A stretch of 64,000 nt of DNA from CAZHHH01 sp052400685 (GTDB lineage: Bacteria; Bacteroidota; Bacteroidia; Bacteroidales; Marinilabiliaceae): assembly GCA_052400685.1 (NCBI GenBank), contig JBQTGJ010000018.1; one strand, written 5' to 3'. The position numbers and the translations under genes are program-made. Shown in pieces: positions 48,643 through 57,732 of the stretch. Within the stretch, counting starts at the first letter, position 1; each line of letters begins with the position of its first letter. The notes under the pieces were generated by a model, which made no database searches, had not been told where the DNA came from, and saw only the letters and a program-made list of their open reading frames with translations.

Positions 48643-50723
48643 TTGTTATATTATTTTGTGCTTGTTACTCTTTGGGTGCTCAATCTGTTTTGCCGCACGG
48701 CGAGGAGATGAGTGCGCTGGAAAAATGGCAGTTAAAAGGTTACTATGAAAGTGCTTTGCGAATGAATGACCGATTACAGGCGACAGCTTTTCTGGCTGAA
48801 TGGCATCGTCGGGATCCGCAAAACGATGAAGTGACTTTCAATTTAGGGCGTCTGTATTATCAGATTCGGAATTATGCCATGGCCGAAGATATTATGCGTG
48901 AGTTATATAATAACGATCAACGGCATAATTTGAACGCTTTGTACTATTACGCATTGGTGCGAATGCATTATCGTAATTATGAGGAAGCTTTTGATTATTT
49001 TTCACAGCTACGCGGGCGTTATCGTCGAATTGGAGAAAAGAATGTTACCCGTGATGTTATCGATCAGTTATTAATTGGTTGTGAAATGGGAATGGCTGCC
49101 AGAGACACCATGGTCACGACAGAGGTCACTCTTTTGTCTGATTCAATCAATACCTCACACTCTGAAGCCGGGGTTATTCTGATTAATGATTCTGTATTTG
49201 TGTATGGTTCTACAGCTCCTGATGCGCCCCTTTTTCACGAATTGAACAAACCTTACGTTGCTGTTCAAAATTTTTATGGTGCCCGACTCGCCGGTGACGA
49301 ATGGATTGGAATGAAGAAGGTTGATCCACCTTTTTTTACTTATGGTGACTTTGACACTGGCCATGGCTGTTTTTCTGTTGACGGGCAACGGTTTTATTTT
49401 ACCCAATGTGCGAATCAACCCAATGGGGAAAATATTTGTCATATTTATATGTCGCATAAAATTAAAGATGGCGTCTGGTCGGCACCACAGCCGCTAGATA
49501 AAGATATCAATCATGTTAATTATACGGCCACTCAACCGGCTGTGGGAAGTTGCTTTAATAATAATCTGGAAGTTTTATATTTTGTCTCTGATCGTCCGGG
49601 AGGAGCCGGCGGAATGGATATTTGGTATTCCGTGTACAATAAGAATAAGAAAACCTACACAAAAGCGGCTAATGCCGGTGTTTTTATAAATACCAGCGGC
49701 GATGAAATAACGCCCTTTTATGATTTACCTTCCCATAAATTATTTTTTAGTTCTAATGGTCGTGCCGGTTTTGGCGGGTTTGATATTTATAGGGCCGAAG
49801 GAAATATGGTCACCTGGGAACCCGCTGAAAATATTGGTTTGCCAATTAATTCTTCGTTCGATGACTTAAATTTTGTGAGAAACCGTTCAGGACAATTTGG
49901 GTTCTTTACTTCCAACCGACCTGGCAGCCGCGCGCTGTATTACGACAATTGTTGTGATGATATTTACGCTTTTCGGGAAACTAAGGCACCACGGGTGTTA
50001 ATTACCGGGAAGCTTGTTAGAGAAGACCAGATCAGCAGTTCACTTTCAACAGTTGATAGTTTAAACGAACCATCTCCGTTGAAGCAAAATGTTTTAATGA
50101 ACAAGGTCGTATCGGTTGAGATGTTAAGTGATTCCGCCTCTTCCGTATTTCTTCAGGAGGTTACAACTAACGAAAAGGGGGAATTTGAGCTTTGGGTTGA
50201 CCCCGGTCGAAATTATAAAATTAATGTTGAAGATTCCACTTTGCTTGATCGTAGTTTTATGGTGTCAACCCGCGAGGTTCAAGGTGATGAGACCATTGAA
50301 CTAAGTACTGTCGCATTGTCTGAAATACCTGAGAAATCAATCGTTTTGGAGAATATTTATTACCGGTTTGATCAGACTGAGTTAACCTCTGAAGCCAAGG
50401 AAACGCTAGAACGTACAATTTTGAAACTGATGAATCAATATCCGCAGATAACCATTGAGATATCAGCTCATACCGATAGTTTAGGTGATGCGTTGTACAA
50501 TCAAAAATTATCGGAAGGTAGAGCAGGAAGCGTAGTGGATTATCTGGTTTCGAAAGGAATATCGTCAAATCGTTTGTCAGCCAGGGGGTATGGCGCCTCG
50601 CATCCAATTGCGCCAAACCTAAACGCTGATGGGACGGATAATCCTGAGGGACGGCGGAGAAACAGACGAACTGAATTTCGAATTACTGGCACGGTAAAGT
50701 CTAATATTGTTGGGGCCAACTAG
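48627..50723 (+). CDS. PorE-like OmpA-family protein (TPR, propeller, OmpA)
   Basis: 698 aa. Order: signal peptide to about 19, TPR-like helices (55-160), WD40/PD40-like propeller (195-450, with YFVSDRPGGAGGMDIWYS and FFSSNGRAGFGGFDIY), a carboxypeptidase-regulatory-like region (455-560), then OmpA peptidoglycan-binding domain (575-690: SAHTDSLGD, then LSEGRAGSVVDYL and GYGASHPIAPN). This is the architecture of P. gingivalis PorE, which anchors the T9SS to peptidoglycan. Its start lies inside the PorP/SprF gene, so translation is coupled. Its stop codon TAG forms the first three bases of repeat copy D. Confidence 0.93.
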   Translation: MRKILIVILFCACYSLGAQSVLPHGEEMSALEKWQLKGYYESALRMNDRLQATAFLAEWHRRDPQNDEVTFNLGRLYYQIRNYAMAEDIMRELYNNDQRHNLNALYYYALVRMHYRNYEEAFDYFSQLRGRYRRIGEKNVTRDVIDQLLIGCEMGMAARDTMVTTEVTLLSDSINTSHSEAGVILINDSVFVYGSTAPDAPLFHELNKPYVAVQNFYGARLAGDEWIGMKKVDPPFFTYGDFDTGHGCFSVDGQRFYFTQCANQPNGENICHIYMSHKIKDGVWSAPQPLDKDINHVNYTATQPAVGSCFNNNLEVLYFVSDRPGGAGGMDIWYSVYNKNKKTYTKAANAGVFINTSGDEITPFYDLPSHKLFFSSNGRAGFGGFDIYRAEGNMVTWEPAENIGLPINSSFDDLNFVRNRSGQFGFFTSNRPGSRALYYDNCCDDIYAFRETKAPRVLITGKLVREDQISSSLSTVDSLNEPSPLKQNVLMNKVVSVEMLSDSASSVFLQEVTTNEKGEFELWVDPGRNYKINVEDSTLLDRSFMVSTREVQGDETIELSTVALSEIPEKSIVLENIYYRFDQTELTSEAKETLERTILKLMNQYPQITIEISAHTDSLGDALYNQKLSEGRAGSVVDYLVSKGISSNRLSARGYGASHPIAPNLNADGTDNPEGRRRNRRTEFRITGTVKSNIVGAN

Positions 50724-50865
50724 TGTTTGTCCATAAAGGAGGGGACTTGAGCTAGAAGGTTTAAATTCTGGGTTTTTAAAGCTTGAGAAGTATGAGTTTA
50801 TTTAGGTAAATGACCATTTGGGAAGTAAGTGTGATGAAAAAATGGCGTTTTCTTGCTGACATTTA
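50721..50865 (+). repeat. Dispersed intergenic repeat, copy D
   Basis: 145 bp, starting TAGTGTTTGTCCAT exactly at the stop codon of the PorE-like gene and ending GACATTTA. It shares TTGTCCATAAA with copy F and GGTAAATGACCATTTGGG with the core. The CAAGGCTTGCG word is degraded. The ends are inverted-repeat-like (TAGTGTTTG against TAAATGTCAG on the other strand). Confidence 0.6.
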
Positions 50866-51016
50866 CGTAATGGTTGAATTAATCGAAAAATTAAATTATT
50901 TTCAAACGGGATTAGTTGTTTAATATGATTTAGAAATAAGGTTTTTTAGTCATATGTTGTTGGCTTGAAAGATGCTTTATTTCTGTGTTTTTTTTTCAAT
51001 TAAAATATCATTAATA

Positions 51017-54000
51017 ATGAGGCGCTTACTATTGAATATTGTAGTTTGTTTTTTGTTTATGGGGTCGTTGGAGCTGGTTGCTCAGACGGACTCTGTTCAA
51101 TACGCGTCCATTCGTCGTCAAATAGTGGTTAAGGGCGATCAAAATTATCCGCCTTATGAGTTTCTTAATGATAAAGGGGAACCAGATGGTTTTAATGTCG
51201 ATTTATTTAAGTCTTTGGCTGAAAAATTAGGGCTGAATTTTACATTGACCTTAGAACCTTGGAATAAAGTCAGAAAAGAACTTGAAGCTGGTGAAATTGA
51301 TGTAATTACAGGTATGATTGTCACACCCGAACGAATTCAGAAAGTTGCTTTTGGAACGCCTCATAGTGTTATCACCCATGGACTTTTTGTTTCTGAAGAA
51401 AGTCGTATTTTAACCTTAGCGGATTTAAAAGGTAAATCGGTGGTGGTTCAGGATGGTGATGTAATGCATGATTTTATGCTTATGAAGGGATGGGCAGATA
51501 CCTTGATTGCTGTTGCCGATCCTTTGGAAGCGCTGAATTTTATTAATGATAATGTTTATGACGCCGCACTTTTAGCGAGTTATCAAGGTGTTTATTCTAT
51601 TAAGCAGTCAGATTTAAAAAATGTTGTGTTGCGTACTTCCGATATTGAGCCATACAAGTATGCCATGGCCGTCAAAAAGGGAGAAACTGAATTGTTATGG
51701 CTCCTTAATGCAGGGTTATACCAGTTAAAGGAAGACGGAACCTACGATGAGATTTATAATAAGTGGTTTTCGGTATATGAGAAAGGCCGGCTGATGCATC
51801 GATTGCTCCCATTTATTGTGCTGGTAGCAGTGAGTTTGGTTTTTTTGTTGGCTTTTATCGTTTTGCTAAGAAAGCAAGTGGCACGAGCCGTGTTGAAAAA
51901 AAGAGAAATTGAGGATCAGTTATCAGCGGTTTCCCGATTGGCCCCTATTGGCATCGGGTTGATTGCCAATGATCAAATCATCATGGTTAATGCGTTTATG
52001 AGTGAAATGACTGGCTATTCGTCAGAGGAGTTGGTAGGTAATGCGTTTCAGTTGTTGTTTAAGTCGGATGAAGCTTATTTAGCTTTGTATGAATCTGTAA
52101 ATAAAGGTCTTGAAGAGAATGACTCTGTTTCATTGGAAGCTGAAGTCGTTAAAAAATCTGGTAAGTCATTGTTTGTAATGCTCTCGGCCAGCCGACGTTC
52201 AGAGAATTTGGATCAAAATGAGTTGCTGTTTACAATGACTGACATTTCGCTGTCGCGTGAAGCTTTGATGCAGGCTCGTGTAGCCAATGAAAGGCTTAAT
52301 TTTCAGTTGGATAATTCGCCGTTGGGCCATGTTGAGTTTGATCGTGATATGGTTGTTAAATCCTGGTCTGCTCAGTCTGAATTAATTTTTGGCTGGACCA
52401 AAGAGGAGGTCATCGGGCGAGGTTTAACCGAATTTAATTTTATTCATCCGGATGATGTCTATACATTTTCAAAAGGCATATCTAGATTATCCAAAGGCGT
52501 AGAGCAACGTAATGTATTGCGCTTTCGTAATTATGCCAAGACTGGTTTGGTAGTGAATTGTGTTTGGTACAATTCGGCGGTATATGACGATTCGGGTGTT
52601 TTGTTATCTGTTTTCTGTTTGGTTCAGGATGTGTCACTGTTGCAGAAGGCCGAATCGTTGGCGGCTGAAAAACAGGAACGGTTGCAATGGTTTATGGAGG
52701 CAGCTAACGTGGGAACCTGGGAATGGAATATTGATACCGGTAATATTGATATTTCTGATAGTTATGCAGCGATTTTGGGCTATCAGCTGAACGAGTTACA
52801 GCCGACGACTCTTGAGAAAATACAACAAATGGTGCATCCCGATGATCGTTTAAAATTTTCAGATTTTTTTGATTTGTATCTTGATGTACCGGAAGGTCCC
52901 ATTGGGCTTGAATTACGACTTCGTCACAAGGATGGCCATTACATGTATATGCTTGAAAAAGGGATGCCGTTGCCCGGGAAGCGAAAGGATCAAAGGCGGA
53001 TTTTGGGTATTCAGGTCGATGTTTCTGAAATAAAAAATGCCGAAGAGGAAATTCGTAAATTGTTTGTAGCAACTGACCAGAGCCCTGCCTCTGTTATTAT
53101 GACCGATGTTGATGGGCATATTGAATATGTTAACCGTAAGTTTATTGCAACCACAGGCTATTCATTCGATGAGCTCAAAGGAAAAGAACTTCGTATATTC
53201 AAGGATGGTCATTTGTCGTTTGATGCACATCAGGCAATGTGGAAAACCATTCATAGTGGCGCGGATTGGCGTGGTGAACACCTAAACAGACGAAAAAATA
53301 AAGAAAAATATTGGGAGTCGGTTCTCATCTCACCGGTTAAAAATAATGAAGGAAAAGTCCTTAATTATGTAATAGTTAGTGAGGATATTACTGAAAGAAA
53401 ACGCATCGAGAATGAGTTGATAGAGGCCAAAGAAAAAGCCGAAGAAAGCGATCGTCTAAAAACTGCTTTTTTGAATAATTTATCGCATGAAGTGCGAACG
53501 CCATTAAATGCGATTGTTGGTTTTTCAGAAATATTGACGACTGAAAATGGTTCTAATCCTAAAATGGGCATCTATGCCAGAACAATATTAGAGAGTAGCC
53601 GACAATTATTATTGCTGATGGACAACATTATTAATACATCGATGATTGAAACAGAAAAATTAAAAGTAGTTAGAGTTCAGACAGATTTAAACCAGTTACT
53701 CAATGAGGTTTATAATCAGATGGCTATGGTGGCGGGGAAGAAGAATGTTGTTTTCCGTATAAATTCACTGATCCCTCGCGATAGCGAATTGGTTATGCTC
53801 GACCAGATGAAAATTGGTGTTGTGCTTAATAATCTTGTTTCAAATTCTTTAAAATTTACCGATTCGGGCATTGTGCAGGTGACGTGTAGAATGGACGATT
53901 TTAATGTTTATTTTGAAGTTCAGGATACTGGTGTTGGCATTCCTGAATCTGTTCAAAATACGGTTTTTGAGCGATTTGAACAAGGTGATAATTTTCTCTC

Positions 54001-54538
54001 TGGCTTGACTGAAGGCATGGGGCTGGGACTCCCAATCGTGAAAGCATATGTGGAACTAATGGGAGGAACATTGTCATTTACAACATCCGGTAGTGGAACA
54101 ACTTTTAAGTTCAGTATTCCTCTTAATTTTGATGCGATTTCGGAGGAACAGCCGGAATCAAATTCTTTTACAAAGCCCAAATCCATTATTTTGGTGGTGG
54201 ACGATTTAGAAATAAACAGTCAGGTTATCAGTGAAATGATTTCCGGGGTGAATGCAGATGTGGTGTATGCCTCAAGTGGGCAGGCAGCCATTGATATGGT
54301 CGCTCAAAACCCGGATATCGATTTGGTATTAATGGATTTAAAAATGCCTGGAATGAGCGGTTTGGAGGCTACGCGTGAGATCAAGAAGATGCGTCCGATG
54401 TTACCGGTTATTGCCCAAACAGCATATACTCTGGCCGCTGATCGTTCCGCAGCTCTTGATGCCGGGTGTGATGACTATATTGCAAAACCTATTATTAAAA
54501 ATGTGCTTATTGCTTTGTTGAAAAGGTATCTTAACTAA
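51017..54538 (+). CDS. Hybrid histidine kinase with periplasmic solute-binding domain and four PAS domains
   Basis: 1173 aa from ATG 51017 (an ATG at 50972 would give a poorer signal peptide). Order: signal peptide to about 23; SBP_bac_3 Venus-flytrap domain (about 30-255, YPPYEFLNDKGEPDGFNVD); membrane segment about 261-285; four PAS domains (about 300-800); HisKA with NNLSHEVRTPLNAIVG (His about 824); HATPase; receiver with Asp about 1107 (LVLMDLKMPGMSG) and DYIAKP. Phosphorelay residues are intact. It resembles BvgS/EvgS-type sensors that read a small ligand such as an amino acid. No output domain, so a separate HPt and regulator are needed. Its stop codon TAA begins repeat copy E. Confidence 0.93.
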   Translation: MRRLLLNIVVCFLFMGSLELVAQTDSVQYASIRRQIVVKGDQNYPPYEFLNDKGEPDGFNVDLFKSLAEKLGLNFTLTLEPWNKVRKELEAGEIDVITGMIVTPERIQKVAFGTPHSVITHGLFVSEESRILTLADLKGKSVVVQDGDVMHDFMLMKGWADTLIAVADPLEALNFINDNVYDAALLASYQGVYSIKQSDLKNVVLRTSDIEPYKYAMAVKKGETELLWLLNAGLYQLKEDGTYDEIYNKWFSVYEKGRLMHRLLPFIVLVAVSLVFLLAFIVLLRKQVARAVLKKREIEDQLSAVSRLAPIGIGLIANDQIIMVNAFMSEMTGYSSEELVGNAFQLLFKSDEAYLALYESVNKGLEENDSVSLEAEVVKKSGKSLFVMLSASRRSENLDQNELLFTMTDISLSREALMQARVANERLNFQLDNSPLGHVEFDRDMVVKSWSAQSELIFGWTKEEVIGRGLTEFNFIHPDDVYTFSKGISRLSKGVEQRNVLRFRNYAKTGLVVNCVWYNSAVYDDSGVLLSVFCLVQDVSLLQKAESLAAEKQERLQWFMEAANVGTWEWNIDTGNIDISDSYAAILGYQLNELQPTTLEKIQQMVHPDDRLKFSDFFDLYLDVPEGPIGLELRLRHKDGHYMYMLEKGMPLPGKRKDQRRILGIQVDVSEIKNAEEEIRKLFVATDQSPASVIMTDVDGHIEYVNRKFIATTGYSFDELKGKELRIFKDGHLSFDAHQAMWKTIHSGADWRGEHLNRRKNKEKYWESVLISPVKNNEGKVLNYVIVSEDITERKRIENELIEAKEKAEESDRLKTAFLNNLSHEVRTPLNAIVGFSEILTTENGSNPKMGIYARTILESSRQLLLLMDNIINTSMIETEKLKVVRVQTDLNQLLNEVYNQMAMVAGKKNVVFRINSLIPRDSELVMLDQMKIGVVLNNLVSNSLKFTDSGIVQVTCRMDDFNVYFEVQDTGVGIPESVQNTVFERFEQGDNFLSGLTEGMGLGLPIVKAYVELMGGTLSFTTSGSGTTFKFSIPLNFDAISEEQPESNSFTKPKSIILVVDDLEINSQVISEMISGVNADVVYASSGQAAIDMVAQNPDIDLVLMDLKMPGMSGLEATREIKKMRPMLPVIAQTAYTLAADRSAALDAGCDDYIAKPIIKNVLIALLKRYLN

Positions 54539-54697
54539 TGCCTGTCCATCTAATCTGGAGTTTGAACAATATAGTTCAAATTCAAGGCTTGCGTCGCTTT
54601 AAAAATGTGAGGTTACTGTCGTAAATGATCATTTGAGAGCAAGCGTAAAGCAGAAGTTGGATTTTATTAACAGACTCTGAATATGCAGGGGCATTTA
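54536..54697 (+). repeat. Dispersed intergenic repeat, copy E
   Basis: 162 bp from TAATGCCTGTCC, which begins at the stop codon of the hybrid kinase, to GGGGCATTTA. The core AGTTCAAATTCAAGGCTTGC (54573-54592), GTAAATGATCATTTGAGAGC and AAGCGTAAAGCAGAAGTTGG closely match copy G. The two ends are near-perfect inverted repeats (TAATGCCTG and TAAATGCCCCTG). This copy sits just upstream of the ABC transporter gene. Confidence 0.75.
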
Positions 54698-54735
54698 AAT
54701 TGTGTGTTACGTCGGGTAACTGAAAAATAAATTGT

Positions 54736-57732
54736 ATGATGAAAGTTAGAGCTCTTGATTCTATTGTGTCGTTGTTTGCGTTGGTTGCTGTGTATAAACC
54801 CCAGAAAGGTTTTACTTTGATCACAAATACTCTGGAGGTCTATCTAAACTCGAGATTTTCGCGCCAAACCACTGATGCTTCAATTGACTTATTTCATCAG
54901 AAAGTGACGGCTTATATGGAGCAGCTTAATGAACGGTATTCGCTTTTTGATGAGTTATTGGGCGATGAAGTTTTGAAGCATTGTAAGCGAATTACTTTAA
55001 ATATTCAACCCGATGAGCGTCTTCACATGATGGTCTATCTGCTCGAATATCTTCCATATATTTCTGATCATTTAATTGGAGATCTTTCGGGCGATACATA
55101 TGAGATGATAAAGGGGATAGCTGGGGGACTTAATATTTCGGAAGCTGATTTTAACGATGCTATTTGTTTTATTCTGGATGATTTTGAGCTGGTGTCTGCC
55201 AAAAATCAACTTTTTATTATTTGTGATAACCCAAATTTGAAAATCCCCGGGGTGGCTGTTAAAGTGGTGGAGGATCTTAAAGGTCAAATTGTCTTTTTGC
55301 GACTTACGGCACTCAATGTTGTCCTTTTTAGAATTGTAGGCGATAGTATTTTTGATTTGAATGACAGACGTTTATATAAGCGCCGGACTTATTATTTGAA
55401 GCCGGGTGGCGTTATTCATTCCGATAGTGGGCATCATTTTTTCTTTAACGATATTTATAAAGCGCTAACAGTTACTGATGTTGATCAACATCTTGAACTG
55501 AATGTTGGTAATCTGGAGTATTTCTTTTCAAACGGACAACAGGGGATTCATCGGATGAGTTTTAAATGTGAATCCGGCGAAATGATGGCTATAATGGGTG
55601 GCAGTGGATCCGGTAAAACAACGCTAATGAATTTGCTTATTGGCGCTTATAAACCCTATAGTGGACATGTCAGAATTAATAACGTGGAGGTGTTTGCAAA
55701 CCCGGAACTGGTAAAAGGGTACATTGGGTTTGTTCCACAGGATGATGCGCTTAATGAGGAGCTGACGGCTTTCGAAAATTTATTCTACGTGGCGGGTTTA
55801 TCATTGGGAAACCTGAATAATGAGGCTCGTATCCAAAAAGTGGAATCTGTTTTGTCTGAATTGGGTTTGTCGGGTATTCGCAATTTAAAGGTGGGTAATC
55901 CGCTTGATAAAGTGATTAGTGGCGGGCAACGTAAGCGTTTGAATATCGCCATTGAATTAATTCGTGATCCCGGTATTTTATTCCTTGACGAACCAACATC
56001 CGGTTTGTCTTCGGCCGACTCTGAGATGCTTATTGATGTACTTCGGGAAGTTGCTGATAAAGGACGAATTGTGGTCCTTAATATCCATCAGCCTTCGAGC
56101 GATATTTTTAAGTTATTTGATAAGTTGTTGTTTATTGATCAGGGAGGTTACCCGGTCTATTTCGGCCCTGCCGTGCGCGTTGTTTCTTATTTGAAAGAAG
56201 CCTTAAAATTGGTTGATGCGCATGAGAGTGAATGCCCTTTATGCGGTAGTTTAAATCCTGATGATATTTTTCATCTGGTTGAACGACATCGAATTAAAAC
56301 AAAAGTCCCGGAGGCCAAAGAGCGACTGTTTACTCCGGAACGATGGATGAATTATTTTTATGAAAATGCGCCCGAAGAAGATGATTTTTTCGAACAGGAA
56401 TTTCAACCTCTTAAATCTCAAAAGCTCGATATTCCCCATCCTGTAAAGCAATTCCGACTCTATCTGTCGCGACTTGTAGCTTCTAAATTATCCGATTTTT
56501 CTTCTTTGCTGCTATCCATAGGACTTCCGGCTATACTTGCTGTTTTGCTTTCTATATTTTCTTATTATGAGGATCCTTTATTGGGATATTACTGCTATCA
56601 TGAAAATGAAAATATGCCGGCCTATCTTTTTATGAGCATCATTGTTGCCATGTTTATTGGTTTAATGAGTGGCTCGGCTGAGATTAATAAAGATCGGCGC
56701 ACGCTGAAGCGGGAATCTTTTCTCAATTTAAGCTTTGGCGCTTATTTGTTTTCAAAACTAACTTATTTGATGTTGCTGAATGCTTTGCAAATGTTTTTGT
56801 TTGTATTTATCAGTTGTCATCTTTTGAAAGTTGAATCCAGTGGTGCTGTTTTTTGGCTTATTATGTGGTCGTTGGCTTTAACTTCCAGTGTGATGGGATT
56901 ATTTATTTCTGCATTGTTTAAATCAATGTCTTCGGTCTATGTCTCAATTCCGTTTCTCTTGATTCCACAAATACTATTTTCGGGAGCTGTTATTGATTTT
57001 AATAAAATTAATAAGATCTTCGCCTCTGACAAGTATGTCCCTATTGTCAGTGAATTGATGCCTTCACGATGGGGCTATGAGGCTTTGATGGTTGCCGACT
57101 ATACCACAACCGCTTTTGCCGGTGTGTTTTTCGACATGGATCGGCAGCAGTATGAAAGCGGGTATTTTCGTAACTTTTTGATTCCTGAGCTGGATAAAGC
57201 TTTTTATGGCGATCATTGGTCTACTGATTTTGTAATATCTCCTGATTCTGCATCTTTTGAGTTGGTAATGAATGGTATTAAGCAGTTGGAAAGATATCTG
57301 AAGCATGATTTTAGTCGTTATTATGAAGATGAGCTTATTAAAGGCTCCGATTTTAGGCAACTGATTAGTCGCGCGCGTTCGATGCTGAGCGATATTCAAA
57401 ATAATTCTCAGGAACGGGAAGATGCTTTGATCCTTTCGATGAGTGACGATGAATACATACAACTGCAACAAGGTTATAATAAAAAAATTCTACAGGTATT
57501 GACGGACGAATCCAACGTTCAGAAAATAAAGCGTAAGCCCCATGAGTTAATTAGAAAGATGTCGCCCCTGTATTTTGTGGCTGACAACAATTATGGCCGG
57601 TCTCATTTGTACGCGTCACACAAAAGATTTATGAACAAAATTATTTCCACCGGGATTTTTAATGTGGTCATAATTTGGTTGATTACTTTTATTGAATTGG
57701 GCCTTGTGGCCATTGTTCGACCGCGATATTAG
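54736..57732 (+). CDS. G-type ABC transporter (ATPase and permease) with TerB-like N-terminal domain
   Basis: 998 aa. Order: N-terminal helical domain (1-130, TerB-like, FALVAVYKPQKGFT); a small region to about 260; ABC ATPase with Walker A MGGSGSGKTTLMN (285-296), signature ISGGQRKRLN (about 394) and Walker B LFLDEPTSGL (about 415); CPLC zinc-knuckle-like motif near 500; ABC2-type permease with about six membrane segments (585-760); and an insert of about 200 residues before a last segment. This is the ABCG/White half-transporter order with extra domains front and back. The substrate is unknown. The stop codon overlaps that of the convergent kinase gene by 4 bp. Confidence 0.88.
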   Translation: MMKVRALDSIVSLFALVAVYKPQKGFTLITNTLEVYLNSRFSRQTTDASIDLFHQKVTAYMEQLNERYSLFDELLGDEVLKHCKRITLNIQPDERLHMMVYLLEYLPYISDHLIGDLSGDTYEMIKGIAGGLNISEADFNDAICFILDDFELVSAKNQLFIICDNPNLKIPGVAVKVVEDLKGQIVFLRLTALNVVLFRIVGDSIFDLNDRRLYKRRTYYLKPGGVIHSDSGHHFFFNDIYKALTVTDVDQHLELNVGNLEYFFSNGQQGIHRMSFKCESGEMMAIMGGSGSGKTTLMNLLIGAYKPYSGHVRINNVEVFANPELVKGYIGFVPQDDALNEELTAFENLFYVAGLSLGNLNNEARIQKVESVLSELGLSGIRNLKVGNPLDKVISGGQRKRLNIAIELIRDPGILFLDEPTSGLSSADSEMLIDVLREVADKGRIVVLNIHQPSSDIFKLFDKLLFIDQGGYPVYFGPAVRVVSYLKEALKLVDAHESECPLCGSLNPDDIFHLVERHRIKTKVPEAKERLFTPERWMNYFYENAPEEDDFFEQEFQPLKSQKLDIPHPVKQFRLYLSRLVASKLSDFSSLLLSIGLPAILAVLLSIFSYYEDPLLGYYCYHENENMPAYLFMSIIVAMFIGLMSGSAEINKDRRTLKRESFLNLSFGAYLFSKLTYLMLLNALQMFLFVFISCHLLKVESSGAVFWLIMWSLALTSSVMGLFISALFKSMSSVYVSIPFLLIPQILFSGAVIDFNKINKIFASDKYVPIVSELMPSRWGYEALMVADYTTTAFAGVFFDMDRQQYESGYFRNFLIPELDKAFYGDHWSTDFVISPDSASFELVMNGIKQLERYLKHDFSRYYEDELIKGSDFRQLISRARSMLSDIQNNSQEREDALILSMSDDEYIQLQQGYNKKILQVLTDESNVQKIKRKPHELIRKMSPLYFVADNNYGRSHLYASHKRFMNKIISTGIFNVVIIWLITFIELGLVAIVRPRY

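Noticed and set aside
57064..57471. 135-codon frame antisense to the ABC transporter gene
   Set aside because: Shadow frame within a well-supported gene.
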